DNA from: Bacteroidota bacterium
GTDB lineage: Bacteria; Bacteroidota; Bacteroidia; Chitinophagales; Chitinophagaceae
Length of the DNA stretch: 64,000 bases
Direction: 5' to 3'
Assembly: GCA_023417815.1 (NCBI GenBank)
Contig: JAEZEI010000014.1
Span: forward strand, 1-64,000
The position numbers and the translations under genes were made by a program. The notes under the pieces are model-generated. The model ran no database searches. It saw nothing but the letters and a program-made list of their open reading frames with translations, and was not told where the DNA came from. Numbering within the stretch: the first letter of the stretch is position 1; each line of letters begins with the position of its first letter. Below, piece by piece: positions 45,677-54,793 of this stretch.

Positions 45677-48600
45677 ATGAAAAAACCTTTATTCACCATT
45701 CTTGCTGTGCTATTAGGAGGTATGCTTTTCTCTCCGATAGTAAGTTCAGCCCAGCAAACACTTACGCAAATTAACGGTTGGAACGCTTATGTTCATTTAC
45801 CGGCCAGCTACACTGGCAACACCAACACCTATCCTACGATCATCTTCTTCCCGGGATTAGGAGAAGTTGGAACCACTCCATCAAAAGTTATCCAAAACGG
45901 CCCGGGTGCATATATCTCCCAGGGTTGGAATGGTAATGTTGTAGTTAATGGCAATACAGTTGAATTTATAGTAATTAGCCTTCAACCGCCTTCTGCATTT
46001 CCGAATGAATATGCAATGAACCAGCGTATTCAAACGATCAAAAGTCTTTACAGGGTTGACCCGGACAGGCTGTACCTGACAGGTCTTTCACACGGCGGAT
46101 GGTGCAGCAGCACCTTCGTAACAGGTGATCCTCAGGGCGGACCCTATACTTATGCTTCGCAGATCGCTGCCGTTGTAACCGTGCAGGGTATGAAGCCGGA
46201 TGACAACCAGCCTTATCCTGCTTTATTTGATAATTTTGCACAAAGCGGTGGAAAATATCTGGGTTTCGAACAGATCAATGACGGACGTGATACACGTACT
46301 GTTGTAGACAGAATGAATGCTACTGTTCCTAATTCCGCCATACACGTACAAACAAATTTTGGTGGCGGCGGCCATTGCTGCTGGAACCAATTCTATGGAG
46401 GACAGGGTGTTCAACCGCAGAATTTCATGCTCGATGGCGTTAACCAGAACCTTTATCAATGGCTTGCCCGCCAGGCCCTCGGTACAGTTAACGAATTACC
46501 TGTAGCAAATGCAGGTCCTGATCAAACTATAACACTCCCTGTAAACTATGTACAACTGAATGGATCGGGTACTGACAACGATGGTACTGTTCTGACATAC
46601 CTGTGGAAGCAGGTTTCCGGACCCGGAATAGCAGATATTTTAAATGTTACTGCTTCTTCTACAAATGTTTTCAGCCTTATACCAGGCACATATGAGTTTG
46701 AATTATCCATTTCTGATAATGGGGGAGGAACAGACAAGGATACAGTGGCAGTTCATGTAAATGCCCCGCTGGTCTCAACATGTAATACATCAGCGCCGGT
46801 AACCTATACGCTCACCCCAACAGGAAATGAAATCTATTATCCTGATGCATCATCCATGCCGTGGAAGGGTGGTGATACACTGAAAATTCCTGCAGGAAAT
46901 TATACCCTGATCGAGATCAGTAATTTCTCTGGCGATAGCTGCAGGAAGATCGTGATCATTAATTCAGGTGGCAAGGTAACGGCAAACAATATTCGCTTCC
47001 GAAATAACAGCAGGTTCTTCCGTTTTACCGGAACGGGAGTACCTGGAATGGAATACGGATTCAAGGTACAGGGCGGTATGCTTGCCACTACGTTAAGCCA
47101 CGATTTTGAGATCGATCATGTTGAAGCCACCGGCGGTAACATCGGGATGTATATCAAAACAACGCCTGATGAAACAATTCCGGGCAGCATATACATCCCA
47201 GGATCGCTTACCAATTATGTTATGAAGAACATTTACGTTCATCATAACTGGATACATCATATTTCCGGAGAAGGATTCTATATCGGTCATACCGGGCCGA
47301 GCGGCGGCCAGAATGGAAATGGCAGTAACGGTTTACCTCTGATACCGCTTCGCCTGGATAATGTGGAGATCAGCTATAACCTGGTGGAGGATACAGACTG
47401 GGATGGTATCCAGCTTTCCAATGCAAGGAACAATGCGAAGATCCACCACAACACCGTTAGAAGGTTTGGACGGATAAACATGAGTAGCCAGCAGTCTGGT
47501 ATTATCATGGGTGGAAATACAAATGGTGATATTTATAACAACACTGTTGAGAATGGAACTGGTATAGGTATCCAGGTATTCGGCTATGGTACTATCAATG
47601 TTTATAATAATCTTATCGACAGCACAGGTTATGATAATACCGCAATCGGGCAGGAATCATTCCTCGCCATTGATATCATTACAGGTCCTGAAGTAAATCC
47701 AAAACAGCAGATCAATTTTTATAATAACACGGTCAATTACCCGATGCCAAAGGGTGCGGTCAGGATCGGAACTTATAATAATAACAGTTTACCTGCCAAT
47801 GTATCCAATAACCTTTATTGTATACCAGGTGCAGGAGCAAACTGGTTGGCTACCTATGTTGCGGTGATCCAGACAGGGAGTATCGTAAATAATAATACGC
47901 TCTACTGCAGCGTAATTCCGAATCAACCCCCAAACGCAAACGCAGGGAATGATGCGACAATTACCCTGCCTGTAAATAGCACCCCGCTTAATGGTTCCGG
48001 TTCGGATCCGGATGGCACAGTTACGCAATATTTCTGGTCAAAGATCGCAGGCCCTTCAACAGGAAACGTGGCCAGTGCAACCAATGCCGTTACAAGTGCC
48101 GTAAATCTTGTTCAGGGTACATACAGGTTCGAACTTAGGGTGACTGATAATAATGGTGCGATAGACAGGGATACCGTTCAGATAACCGTTTTGCCTTCAC
48201 CCAACCAGTTCCCTGATGCGAATGCCGGTAATGATATTACTATTACCCTGCCTGTAAACAGTACGCCGCTTAATGGTTCTGGCTCTGACCCTGATGGAAC
48301 TATTGTTTCTTACCAATGGGCTAAGATCGCTGGTCCGTCTGCAGGATCGGTGGTGAACCCGAATTCGGCATCTGCAACCGCTTCATCACTTGTGCAGGGA
48401 ATTTACCGGTTCCGGCTAACGGTTACCGATAACGGTGGTCTTACAGATTCTGATACTGTGCAAGTGACTGTTCTTCCGGCACCAAACCAGGCACCATCCG
48501 CCAATGCAGGAAATGATATTACTATCACGCTACCGGTAAACAGTACTCCTCTATCAGGTTCAGGTACTGATCCGGACGGTACAATTTCATCCTACCAGTG

Positions 48601-51292
48601 GACAAAAATATCTGGTCCGGCAGCTGGTTCTGTCAATAACAGTACCGCGCCTAATGCAACAGCTGTTTCCCTTGTTCAGGGCAGCTATGGATTTATGCTA
48701 ACGGTTACTGACAATAGCGGGGCTATAGACCGGGATACCGTTTATGTGAATGTTCTTCCCGCACCAAACCAGTTGCCAACCGCCAATGCCGGTAATGATA
48801 TAACCATCACCTTGCCGGTAAATACTGCTCCTTTGAATGGATCAGGAACAGATAATGATGGAACGATAACGAGTTACCTCTGGACGAAAATTTCAGGGCC
48901 TGCAACAGGGGCGATCAGCAATGCTTCATCTGCGGTTACTTCCGCCGTATCTCTTGTGCAGGGGATATATAAATTTGAATTGATCGTAACTGATAATAAT
49001 GGTGCGATGGACCGGGATACCATGCAGGTAACTGTTCTTCCTGCTCCAAACCAGGCGCCAACAGCAAATGCCGGAAATGATCTCACTATAACACTACCTG
49101 TAAACACAGCTCCTCTTAATGGTGCAGGTACTGATAATGATGGAACGATCGTTTCATATTCCTGGTTGAAAATATCGGGTCCTGCTTCAGGCTCGGTGAG
49201 TAATCCGAATTCTGCAAGCGCAACAGCCATAACGCTTGTACAGGGAGTTTACAAATTTGAACTTACCGTTACAGATAATAATGGCGCAAGTGATAAGGAT
49301 ACCATGAGGGTAACCGTACTTCCTGCTCCAAACCAGGCGCCAACCGCCAATGCCGGTAACGACATAACTGTCACTCTGCCTGTGAATTCAGCACCACTGA
49401 ATGGCTCAGGAACTGATAATGACGGAACGATCATTACTTATTCATGGATGAAAGTATCCGGACCTGCATTAGGTTCTGTAGTTAATCCCGGATCAGCTTC
49501 TGCAACCGCAACTTCTTTGGTTCAGGGTGTTTATGAATTTGAACTTACCGTTACGGATAATAATGGCGCCAGCGATAAGGATACCATGAAGGTGACAGTT
49601 CTTCCTGCACCAAACCAGGCACCAACCGCAAATGCCGGTAATGATATCACTATTACCCTGCCGGTAAATACTGCAACATTAAATGGATCAGGAACGGATA
49701 ATGACGGAACGATCGTTTCTTATGCCTGGGCTAAAATTTCAGGTCCTGCAGCAGGATCAGTTAACAATGCATCCTCTGCAACTGCTACGGCTGAATCTCT
49801 TGTTCAGGGGATCTACCAGTTCGAACTTACGGTTACTGATAATTCCGGGGCGATTGATAAGGATACCATGCAGATCATGGTGCTTCCTGCGCCGAACCAG
49901 GCACCGATTGCAAATGCAGGCCCAGACCAGGCTATAACCCTTCCTGTTAACACCGTTAATCTTGACGGATCAGGAACGGATAATGATGGAACAATTTCAG
50001 GTTATACCTGGACTAAAATTGCAGGTCCTTCCAATGGAACCATTACCTCACCTGGATCCGCCCATACAACTGTTACCGGTATGGAACAGGGAGTCTATCG
50101 TTTTGAACTTCGCGTTACAGATAACCAGGGCGCTTTCCACCGCGATACCATGCAGGTGATCGTAAACGGCCCCATACCAAACCAGGCTCCTACCGCTAAT
50201 GCAGGCCTTGACCAGAACATAACATTACCAAATAATACGGTGAACCTTACCGGTTCAGGTTCAGATAATGATGGTGTGATAATGTCATACCAATGGAATA
50301 AGATTGCGGGTCCTTCAGCAGGTTCTATCACCAACCCTGCATCAGCTTCTTCTGCTGTATCAGGGCTTGTTCAGGGACTTTACAAATTTGAACTTGTAGT
50401 CACTGACGATGATGGTGCAACAGGACGGGATACCATGCTGGTTACAGTTAACCCGGCACCAAACCAGGCGCCATCAGTTAATGCTGGAAACGATATTACT
50501 ATTACATTACCCCAGAATTCAGTGACACTGTTTGCTTCAGCCATTGACCCGGATGGTACCATAACAAGCTACCAGTGGACCAAATTATCCGGAGGAAATG
50601 CCGTATTTGCTGATGCAAATGCTGCCTCAACCGACGTTACCGGACTTACCGAAGGAACGTATACATTCCAGGTGGTTGTTACGGATAATAATAATGCGGC
50701 AGCTGCTGACGTGATCACGGTTACCGTACTTCCAGCGCCTAATAATCCGCCAACAGCATATGCAGGAGAGGATGTTTCGATCTATTTACCGCAGAACCAG
50801 GTTAGCCTGCAGGGTTCGGGAAGTGATCCTGATGGAGATATTCTTACATATAGCTGGAGAATTCTTAACGGTCAATCAGGATGTAGCATAGAGAATGAAG
50901 ATGCTGAAAATGCGGAGGCAATGGGATTAATGCAGGGGATATATGAGATCGAATTGACTGTTACAGATATTCATGGCGCGTTTGCAACTGATACCATGTT
51001 CATTAATGTAGGTAGCTCACGTACCGGAAGCAAAATGGAGATCACCAGGGTGTATCCAAATCCTGTAAGTGATATAATGAACGTAGAGATCAACACACCG
51101 GTAACCGGTAAAAAGATCACTCTCGCTGTTACGAGCGCTTCAGGAAAACTGGTGATGAAGAAAGAAATAATGGTGGATGATTATATCCAGATAGAAAGGA
51201 TGAATCTTTCAGGATTGAGCAAAGGTGGATATTACCTCACCATTCTATCTTCAGAAAAACAGCATAAGGCAGTGAAGATCCTAAAACTGTAG
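45677..51292 (+). CDS. Giant secreted esterase with beta-helix, twelve PKD domains and T9SS tail
   Basis: 1871 residues. Signal peptide 1-25. The esterase domain (about 28-265) has 'INGWNAYVHLP', Ser138 in 'GLSHGG' and His233 in 'HCCWN'. PKD domain 1 covers about 275-372. A right-handed parallel beta-helix (about 373-750) has repeated short turns such as 'NNAKIHHNTVRRF' and 'GDIYNNTVENG', a fold used for polysaccharide binding or cleavage. Eleven tandem PKD domains of 94 residues follow (about 749-1780), most opening 'NQAP-ANAGNDITITLPVN'. The T9SS type A domain begins 'ITRVYPNPVSD' (about 1788-1871). It resembles the protein at 16515 in the esterase half. A surface, glycan-linked role is inferred. 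Confidence 0.85.
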   Translation: MKKPLFTILAVLLGGMLFSPIVSSAQQTLTQINGWNAYVHLPASYTGNTNTYPTIIFFPGLGEVGTTPSKVIQNGPGAYISQGWNGNVVVNGNTVEFIVISLQPPSAFPNEYAMNQRIQTIKSLYRVDPDRLYLTGLSHGGWCSSTFVTGDPQGGPYTYASQIAAVVTVQGMKPDDNQPYPALFDNFAQSGGKYLGFEQINDGRDTRTVVDRMNATVPNSAIHVQTNFGGGGHCCWNQFYGGQGVQPQNFMLDGVNQNLYQWLARQALGTVNELPVANAGPDQTITLPVNYVQLNGSGTDNDGTVLTYLWKQVSGPGIADILNVTASSTNVFSLIPGTYEFELSISDNGGGTDKDTVAVHVNAPLVSTCNTSAPVTYTLTPTGNEIYYPDASSMPWKGGDTLKIPAGNYTLIEISNFSGDSCRKIVIINSGGKVTANNIRFRNNSRFFRFTGTGVPGMEYGFKVQGGMLATTLSHDFEIDHVEATGGNIGMYIKTTPDETIPGSIYIPGSLTNYVMKNIYVHHNWIHHISGEGFYIGHTGPSGGQNGNGSNGLPLIPLRLDNVEISYNLVEDTDWDGIQLSNARNNAKIHHNTVRRFGRINMSSQQSGIIMGGNTNGDIYNNTVENGTGIGIQVFGYGTINVYNNLIDSTGYDNTAIGQESFLAIDIITGPEVNPKQQINFYNNTVNYPMPKGAVRIGTYNNNSLPANVSNNLYCIPGAGANWLATYVAVIQTGSIVNNNTLYCSVIPNQPPNANAGNDATITLPVNSTPLNGSGSDPDGTVTQYFWSKIAGPSTGNVASATNAVTSAVNLVQGTYRFELRVTDNNGAIDRDTVQITVLPSPNQFPDANAGNDITITLPVNSTPLNGSGSDPDGTIVSYQWAKIAGPSAGSVVNPNSASATASSLVQGIYRFRLTVTDNGGLTDSDTVQVTVLPAPNQAPSANAGNDITITLPVNSTPLSGSGTDPDGTISSYQWTKISGPAAGSVNNSTAPNATAVSLVQGSYGFMLTVTDNSGAIDRDTVYVNVLPAPNQLPTANAGNDITITLPVNTAPLNGSGTDNDGTITSYLWTKISGPATGAISNASSAVTSAVSLVQGIYKFELIVTDNNGAMDRDTMQVTVLPAPNQAPTANAGNDLTITLPVNTAPLNGAGTDNDGTIVSYSWLKISGPASGSVSNPNSASATAITLVQGVYKFELTVTDNNGASDKDTMRVTVLPAPNQAPTANAGNDITVTLPVNSAPLNGSGTDNDGTIITYSWMKVSGPALGSVVNPGSASATATSLVQGVYEFELTVTDNNGASDKDTMKVTVLPAPNQAPTANAGNDITITLPVNTATLNGSGTDNDGTIVSYAWAKISGPAAGSVNNASSATATAESLVQGIYQFELTVTDNSGAIDKDTMQIMVLPAPNQAPIANAGPDQAITLPVNTVNLDGSGTDNDGTISGYTWTKIAGPSNGTITSPGSAHTTVTGMEQGVYRFELRVTDNQGAFHRDTMQVIVNGPIPNQAPTANAGLDQNITLPNNTVNLTGSGSDNDGVIMSYQWNKIAGPSAGSITNPASASSAVSGLVQGLYKFELVVTDDDGATGRDTMLVTVNPAPNQAPSVNAGNDITITLPQNSVTLFASAIDPDGTITSYQWTKLSGGNAVFADANAASTDVTGLTEGTYTFQVVVTDNNNAAAADVITVTVLPAPNNPPTAYAGEDVSIYLPQNQVSLQGSGSDPDGDILTYSWRILNGQSGCSIENEDAENAEAMGLMQGIYEIELTVTDIHGAFATDTMFINVGSSRTGSKMEITRVYPNPVSDIMNVEINTPVTGKKITLAVTSASGKLVMKKEIMVDDYIQIERMNLSGLSKGGYYLTILSSEKQHKAVKILKL
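47921..51011 (+). repeat. Eleven 282-bp in-frame tandem repeats (PKD domains)
   Basis: Unit starts at 47921, 48203 and 48485 are exactly 282 bases apart (94 codons), and the pattern continues to the sorting domain with slight length change in the last units. Middle units share long identical stretches, so recombination could change copy number without breaking the frame. Confidence 0.88.
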
Positions 51293-51293
51293 A

Positions 51294-51896
51294 TCAGGAT
51301 CTGAAGTATCTGAAATGCGGGTGGGTTGCCATGGACAGCATTTCACGATCTCCTTTACTATCGCCATAGGCATAGATGATATCAAATTGAGCCGGATCGA
51401 ACATTGCTTTGATCCGGCTTACTTTTTCACCGCCGTTACAATTAAAACCTTCGATTTTCCCGGTGATGTTGTTGCCATCTACACACAATTTTGTACCTAT
51501 ATACAGCAAACCTTCCATTTCACACCAGTACTTTATCCAGTTTTCGGCAGAAGCAGAAACAACCACTACCGGTATGCCTTTTTGCTTATGGGAGATGATC
51601 TCATTATAAGCATCATTACGGATAAGGCCTGGAAGTTTTGATTCAGAAAATCTTCTGCAGGCATCTTCAAATTCGGAAAGCGGCATCCCATTATAGAAGT
51701 GGGAAAGTAGCTTTTCCTTGGCGATAGCGGCAGACACTATTCCTGCCTTTAAACCTGCCAGCCATGGAAGGGTTCGAAGCATACCGGCGATTAAACCAAC
51801 GCTGCCGTGTGTGAATTTAATGAACTCGAATAATGTATCCTTGCGGGTTATAGTGCCATCAAAATCGAAAAATGCTATGGCTCGTTTTTCACTCAT
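51294..51896 (-). CDS. HAD-IB family hydrolase
   Basis: 200 residues. 'FFDFDGTITRKDTLFEF' is HAD motif I (nucleophile Asp in DFDGT). 'VVVVSASAENWI' is motif II (Ser). 'DIIYAYGDSKGDREML' is motif III/IV. The helical cap resembles SerB/HAD-IB enzymes. The start overlaps the stop of the UbiA-like gene by 4 bases. Coupled to a decaprenylphosphoryl-ribose-like synthase, it may remove the 5'-phosphate from the phosphoribosyl lipid. That role is an inference; the sequence alone supports only a small-molecule phosphatase. Confidence 0.85.
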   Translation of the reverse strand: MSEKRAIAFFDFDGTITRKDTLFEFIKFTHGSVGLIAGMLRTLPWLAGLKAGIVSAAIAKEKLLSHFYNGMPLSEFEDACRRFSESKLPGLIRNDAYNEIISHKQKGIPVVVVSASAENWIKYWCEMEGLLYIGTKLCVDGNNITGKIEGFNCNGGEKVSRIKAMFDPAQFDIIYAYGDSKGDREMLSMATHPHFRYFRS

Positions 51897-52783
51897 TTGA
51901 AGATGGTGATATCCTTAACATACAGAATAATGTAAAAGCTGATGATCCAAAGCAGGATAGAAGCCTGGATGAACCTGTCGCGGTAAAGGATCTTTGTCGG
52001 GGATTGTGAATCCTGCCTTATGTAGATCAACTGGAGGTACCTGAATACTCCTGCAAGAACGAAAAGGCATGTATAATACAACCTGTGGGTTCCCAGTCGT
52101 TCAACGATGTCTTCCGACATGGTATACATAAAATAAGAGACAATTATCACTGAACAGATCAGGGCCAGGGCAATATTGATGAACTCAAGGTTATATCCTT
52201 TTACCGCTTTACGCATGTCTGTACCAGATACCAGTTTCAGCAAAACATCATCACGACGTTTTGCCAGCGCAAGAAACAAAGCCAGGAGAAATACCATTAT
52301 GGTCAGCCATTCGCTGAGACCGATCATCGCAATTACGGCCCCTGCCTTTACCCGGAGAACAAATCCTATAGCGATTATCATTATATCGAGAACAGAGATA
52401 TTCTTTAATCCGAAAGAATAACCCAGGTTAAGGAGGAAGTATATACCAAGTACAAACATGAACTTATCCCTGATAAGCCAGGCTCCTGTAAATCCCAGAG
52501 CAAGGAAGAGGATACAGATAATTATCGCTGAAGACCTGGAAACTGCACCTGAAGCCAGGGGCCGGTTTTGTTTAACAGGATGTTTGCGGTCATCTTCAAT
52601 ATCCCTGTAATCATTGATGATATAAATACTGCTTGCTACCAGGCTAAAGCATAAAAATCCTCCAAGCAATTCCAGTAAGATCTCAGTTTCAAAAAACCTT
52701 CCTGCAAAAAAAACAGGGATGAACAGGAACAGATTCTTCGCCCAGTCCTTAGGCCGGATAAGTTTTATGTAAGCTTTCATCAT
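51893..52783 (-). CDS. UbiA-family prenyltransferase (decaprenyl-phosphate phosphoribosyltransferase-like)
   Basis: 296 residues with about eight to nine helices. 'YIKLIRPKDWAKNLFLFIP' at the N-terminus and the metal-binding 'NDYRDIEDDRKHPVKQNRPL' (NDxxDxxxD...HPxKxxRP) are diagnostic of the DPPR-synthase branch, which transfers phosphoribose from PRPP to polyprenyl phosphate. A second aspartate motif lies in the cytosolic loop 'AKRRDDVLLKL'. ATG 52783 is preferred to a GTG 36 bases upstream because the family begins just before 'IRPKDW'. It overlaps the membrane-protein gene by 35 bases. It would supply a ribose or arabinose lipid donor. Confidence 0.85.
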   Translation of the reverse strand: MMKAYIKLIRPKDWAKNLFLFIPVFFAGRFFETEILLELLGGFLCFSLVASSIYIINDYRDIEDDRKHPVKQNRPLASGAVSRSSAIIICILFLALGFTGAWLIRDKFMFVLGIYFLLNLGYSFGLKNISVLDIMIIAIGFVLRVKAGAVIAMIGLSEWLTIMVFLLALFLALAKRRDDVLLKLVSGTDMRKAVKGYNLEFINIALALICSVIIVSYFMYTMSEDIVERLGTHRLYYTCLFVLAGVFRYLQLIYIRQDSQSPTKILYRDRFIQASILLWIISFYIILYVKDITIFK

Positions 52784-53933
52784 CAGTTGTTTTGGATTCA
52801 GTATTACGGTTGTTTCCACTTTCGATCAGCCAAAGCATCATGGGCATAAATATCAGGATCATAGGTACCATGAAAAGCCTTGTTTGATATGCTACCACTG
52901 AAACATAGTGAACCAGGAACCACACTGGGACAAGAAAAAGGAACCATTTTTTGAGAATATAGGGGAACCTTTTGAAACAATAGAGTATGACCAGTGGGAT
53001 CACAGCAAAGGTTCCTATCAATTCCATATATGCCTTCACGCCAACGGCGCTGAACAGGTTCAGCTTCAGCATGGGCAACCCGGCTTCAGCTTTCCACACC
53101 TGTTGCGGCCTGTATCCATAATGACTTCTCAGGGCAAAGAATATTGCGAAGAATATAATGTAGAGGATTATAGTGATGATCCAGACATTCTTTTTAGGGA
53201 AGCGGATTGAGCCCAGGTTTAATTTCACAGGGTTAAAATTCTCCATACCTGTATTGGAAATAAAGTACAACGCAGGGATGAGCAGACCTGTTTCACGGTT
53301 GAATGCAGATAATATCGTTATGGGCACAAGCCACCAGGGATTCTTTTTTTCAAGGATAATGATTGCCGCAAGCAGGTAAAGAATAATATCGACGTAAGTA
53401 TTGAAAGACAGGTCGGCTGCGGTAACCGCATTTCCAAATGCAAGGGCGAGAAAGCAGGATCCAAAAAATATGAGCCATTTATTCTTTATGAAATGAGCCC
53501 ATAATCGCCAGGAGAGGTAAAATATTAGCAGGTGTTCTGCAAAGCGGAAGAAGATGAAGATAATCATATACTTCATTGCTCCGGGCGTCTGCATTAGCCT
53601 GACGAATTCACCAGTCTCTTCGTTTTGTCCTGAGGTATCGGCAATGGAAAATCGAACCTTTTGCTCAACTGGATAGATCTTATCGACCGTAATATTATAA
53701 ACCCATAATAATCCTTCAACAATATAGGGACTTAAGATCCGGTATTGCCAGGGATTATAATATTCGCTTCTGCCTTCTATAACAGCGCGGTGACGTTCAT
53801 AGGTTTTTATACCATTGCTATAATAGAAGTTCCGGTAAACCGGGTATATAGACATAATAGCAAAGCAGATCAGCATGAACCATTTACCGATCCGCTTATT
53901 TTTGTGCAACGAAGGTGTAGTGCGGGTAAACAT
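52749..53933 (-). CDS. Polytopic membrane protein of unknown function
   Basis: 394 residues with about nine to ten hydrophobic helices, including 'WFMLICFAIMSIYPVYRNF' at the N-terminus and a charged cytosolic tail. No glycosyltransferase signature such as DxD or ArnT motif is clear. 'NPWQYRILSPYIVEG' in the first large loop (about 65-79) recalls membrane proteins of unknown function found beside glycan genes. The ATG at 53933 is chosen over a GTG at 53954. Overlap of 38 bases with the methyltransferase gene and 35 with the UbiA-like gene suggests a shared operon. It may use the polyprenyl-linked pentose made by its neighbours (inference). Confidence 0.6.
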   Translation of the reverse strand: MFTRTTPSLHKNKRIGKWFMLICFAIMSIYPVYRNFYYSNGIKTYERHRAVIEGRSEYYNPWQYRILSPYIVEGLLWVYNITVDKIYPVEQKVRFSIADTSGQNEETGEFVRLMQTPGAMKYMIIFIFFRFAEHLLIFYLSWRLWAHFIKNKWLIFFGSCFLALAFGNAVTAADLSFNTYVDIILYLLAAIIILEKKNPWWLVPITILSAFNRETGLLIPALYFISNTGMENFNPVKLNLGSIRFPKKNVWIITIILYIIFFAIFFALRSHYGYRPQQVWKAEAGLPMLKLNLFSAVGVKAYMELIGTFAVIPLVILYCFKRFPYILKKWFLFLVPVWFLVHYVSVVAYQTRLFMVPMILIFMPMMLWLIESGNNRNTESKTTDDESLHKTYPA

Positions 53934-54546
53934 ACATAGTTCTTTTAGAAGCACTCGTTATCTGCAGTCCGCAGCTTTCAAGCAGTTTTTTCGCATCATT
54001 CATTTTCAATTCATGCCCCCGGCCGCCTCCAAAGATGGTGTCGTGCAACCTGTTGGCATAAACCAGGGGAGAAGATGCATTTATATCTTTAAGGATAAGT
54101 CTTGCCCCGGGTTTCATTTTGGCAGCGAGATTCCTGATGAAATCAGATTGAGCTCCAGGAGGAACATGGTGCAAAACATCTATCAGGAAAATGATGTCCA
54201 TTTCTCCCAGTTTATCGGGGAAGGTATTTCCATCGAATGTGTTGAATTCGTATGAACCAGGGCGCTGATCAGCAAAAAGGCTATTGGCGTTTTCGATAAG
54301 CCTGGGGGTAATCTCGATCCCGTATACAAATGAAGGGCTGGAAAAGCGGGTTAGCAATAACAGGAACTGGCCTGAGCCGCATCCCACATCGCCGGCCTTT
54401 TCGCCGGGCTTAACCATCCCGATCAGTTCAGTGAACGGGCATATCAGTGACCTGTATTTGATCTTGAGGCTATCGATGAACCCCGCGCCTTTGAATTTCT
54501 GTTTAAGGAATTCAATGATCCGGGCATTCGTAAGGGTTTCCGGCAT
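53896..54546 (-). CDS. Class I SAM-dependent methyltransferase
   Basis: 216 residues. Motif I 'AGDVGCGSGQFLLLL' (about 53-67), then 'VYGIEITPRLIENAN', 'MDIIFLIDVLHHVPPG' and 'MKPGARLILKDIN'. The pattern is that of UbiE/Tam-type small-molecule methyltransferases. The C-terminus 'KRTMYVYPHYTFVAQK' is typical of this group. It heads a leftward set with the membrane protein, UbiA-like and HAD genes. Substrate unknown, possibly a lipid-linked sugar. Confidence 0.84.
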   Translation of the reverse strand: MPETLTNARIIEFLKQKFKGAGFIDSLKIKYRSLICPFTELIGMVKPGEKAGDVGCGSGQFLLLLTRFSSPSFVYGIEITPRLIENANSLFADQRPGSYEFNTFDGNTFPDKLGEMDIIFLIDVLHHVPPGAQSDFIRNLAAKMKPGARLILKDINASSPLVYANRLHDTIFGGGRGHELKMNDAKKLLESCGLQITSASKRTMYVYPHYTFVAQK

Positions 54547-54632
54547 GCAGGTTTAACGGGTTGTTTACTGCGAATATAAAGGAAAGCTATGACTAGCAGC
54601 GATTTTGGGGAGGAATTGGGCCCTGAATGAAC

Positions 54633-54730
54633 ATACCCCATTTTTTAAGTCCCGGGGTCCGCCATCCTCCTCCCCAAGGTCAAGTTCGGAAAAAATCTAA
54701 CACCAGACAATTCCCCGGATTCGCCAATTT
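54633..54730 (+). repeat. Copy A of a dispersed 97-bp repeat
   Basis: Bases 54633-54730 align with 60106-60202, roughly three in four positions identical. Shared blocks include CCTCCTCCCCAA, AAGTTCGGAAA and AGACAAT-CCCCG. It lies antisense to both neighbouring leftward genes. Confidence 0.65.
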
Positions 54731-54793
54731 GGGGTAGCAACGCTCAGGCTCCCGGATCAAATCCAGGTATATCCTCTTCTTCACGGTACGGCA

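Noticed and set aside
47921..51011. Long repeat region as a non-coding satellite or CRISPR
   Set aside because: The 282-bp units are in frame and encode complete PKD domains within a single open gene.
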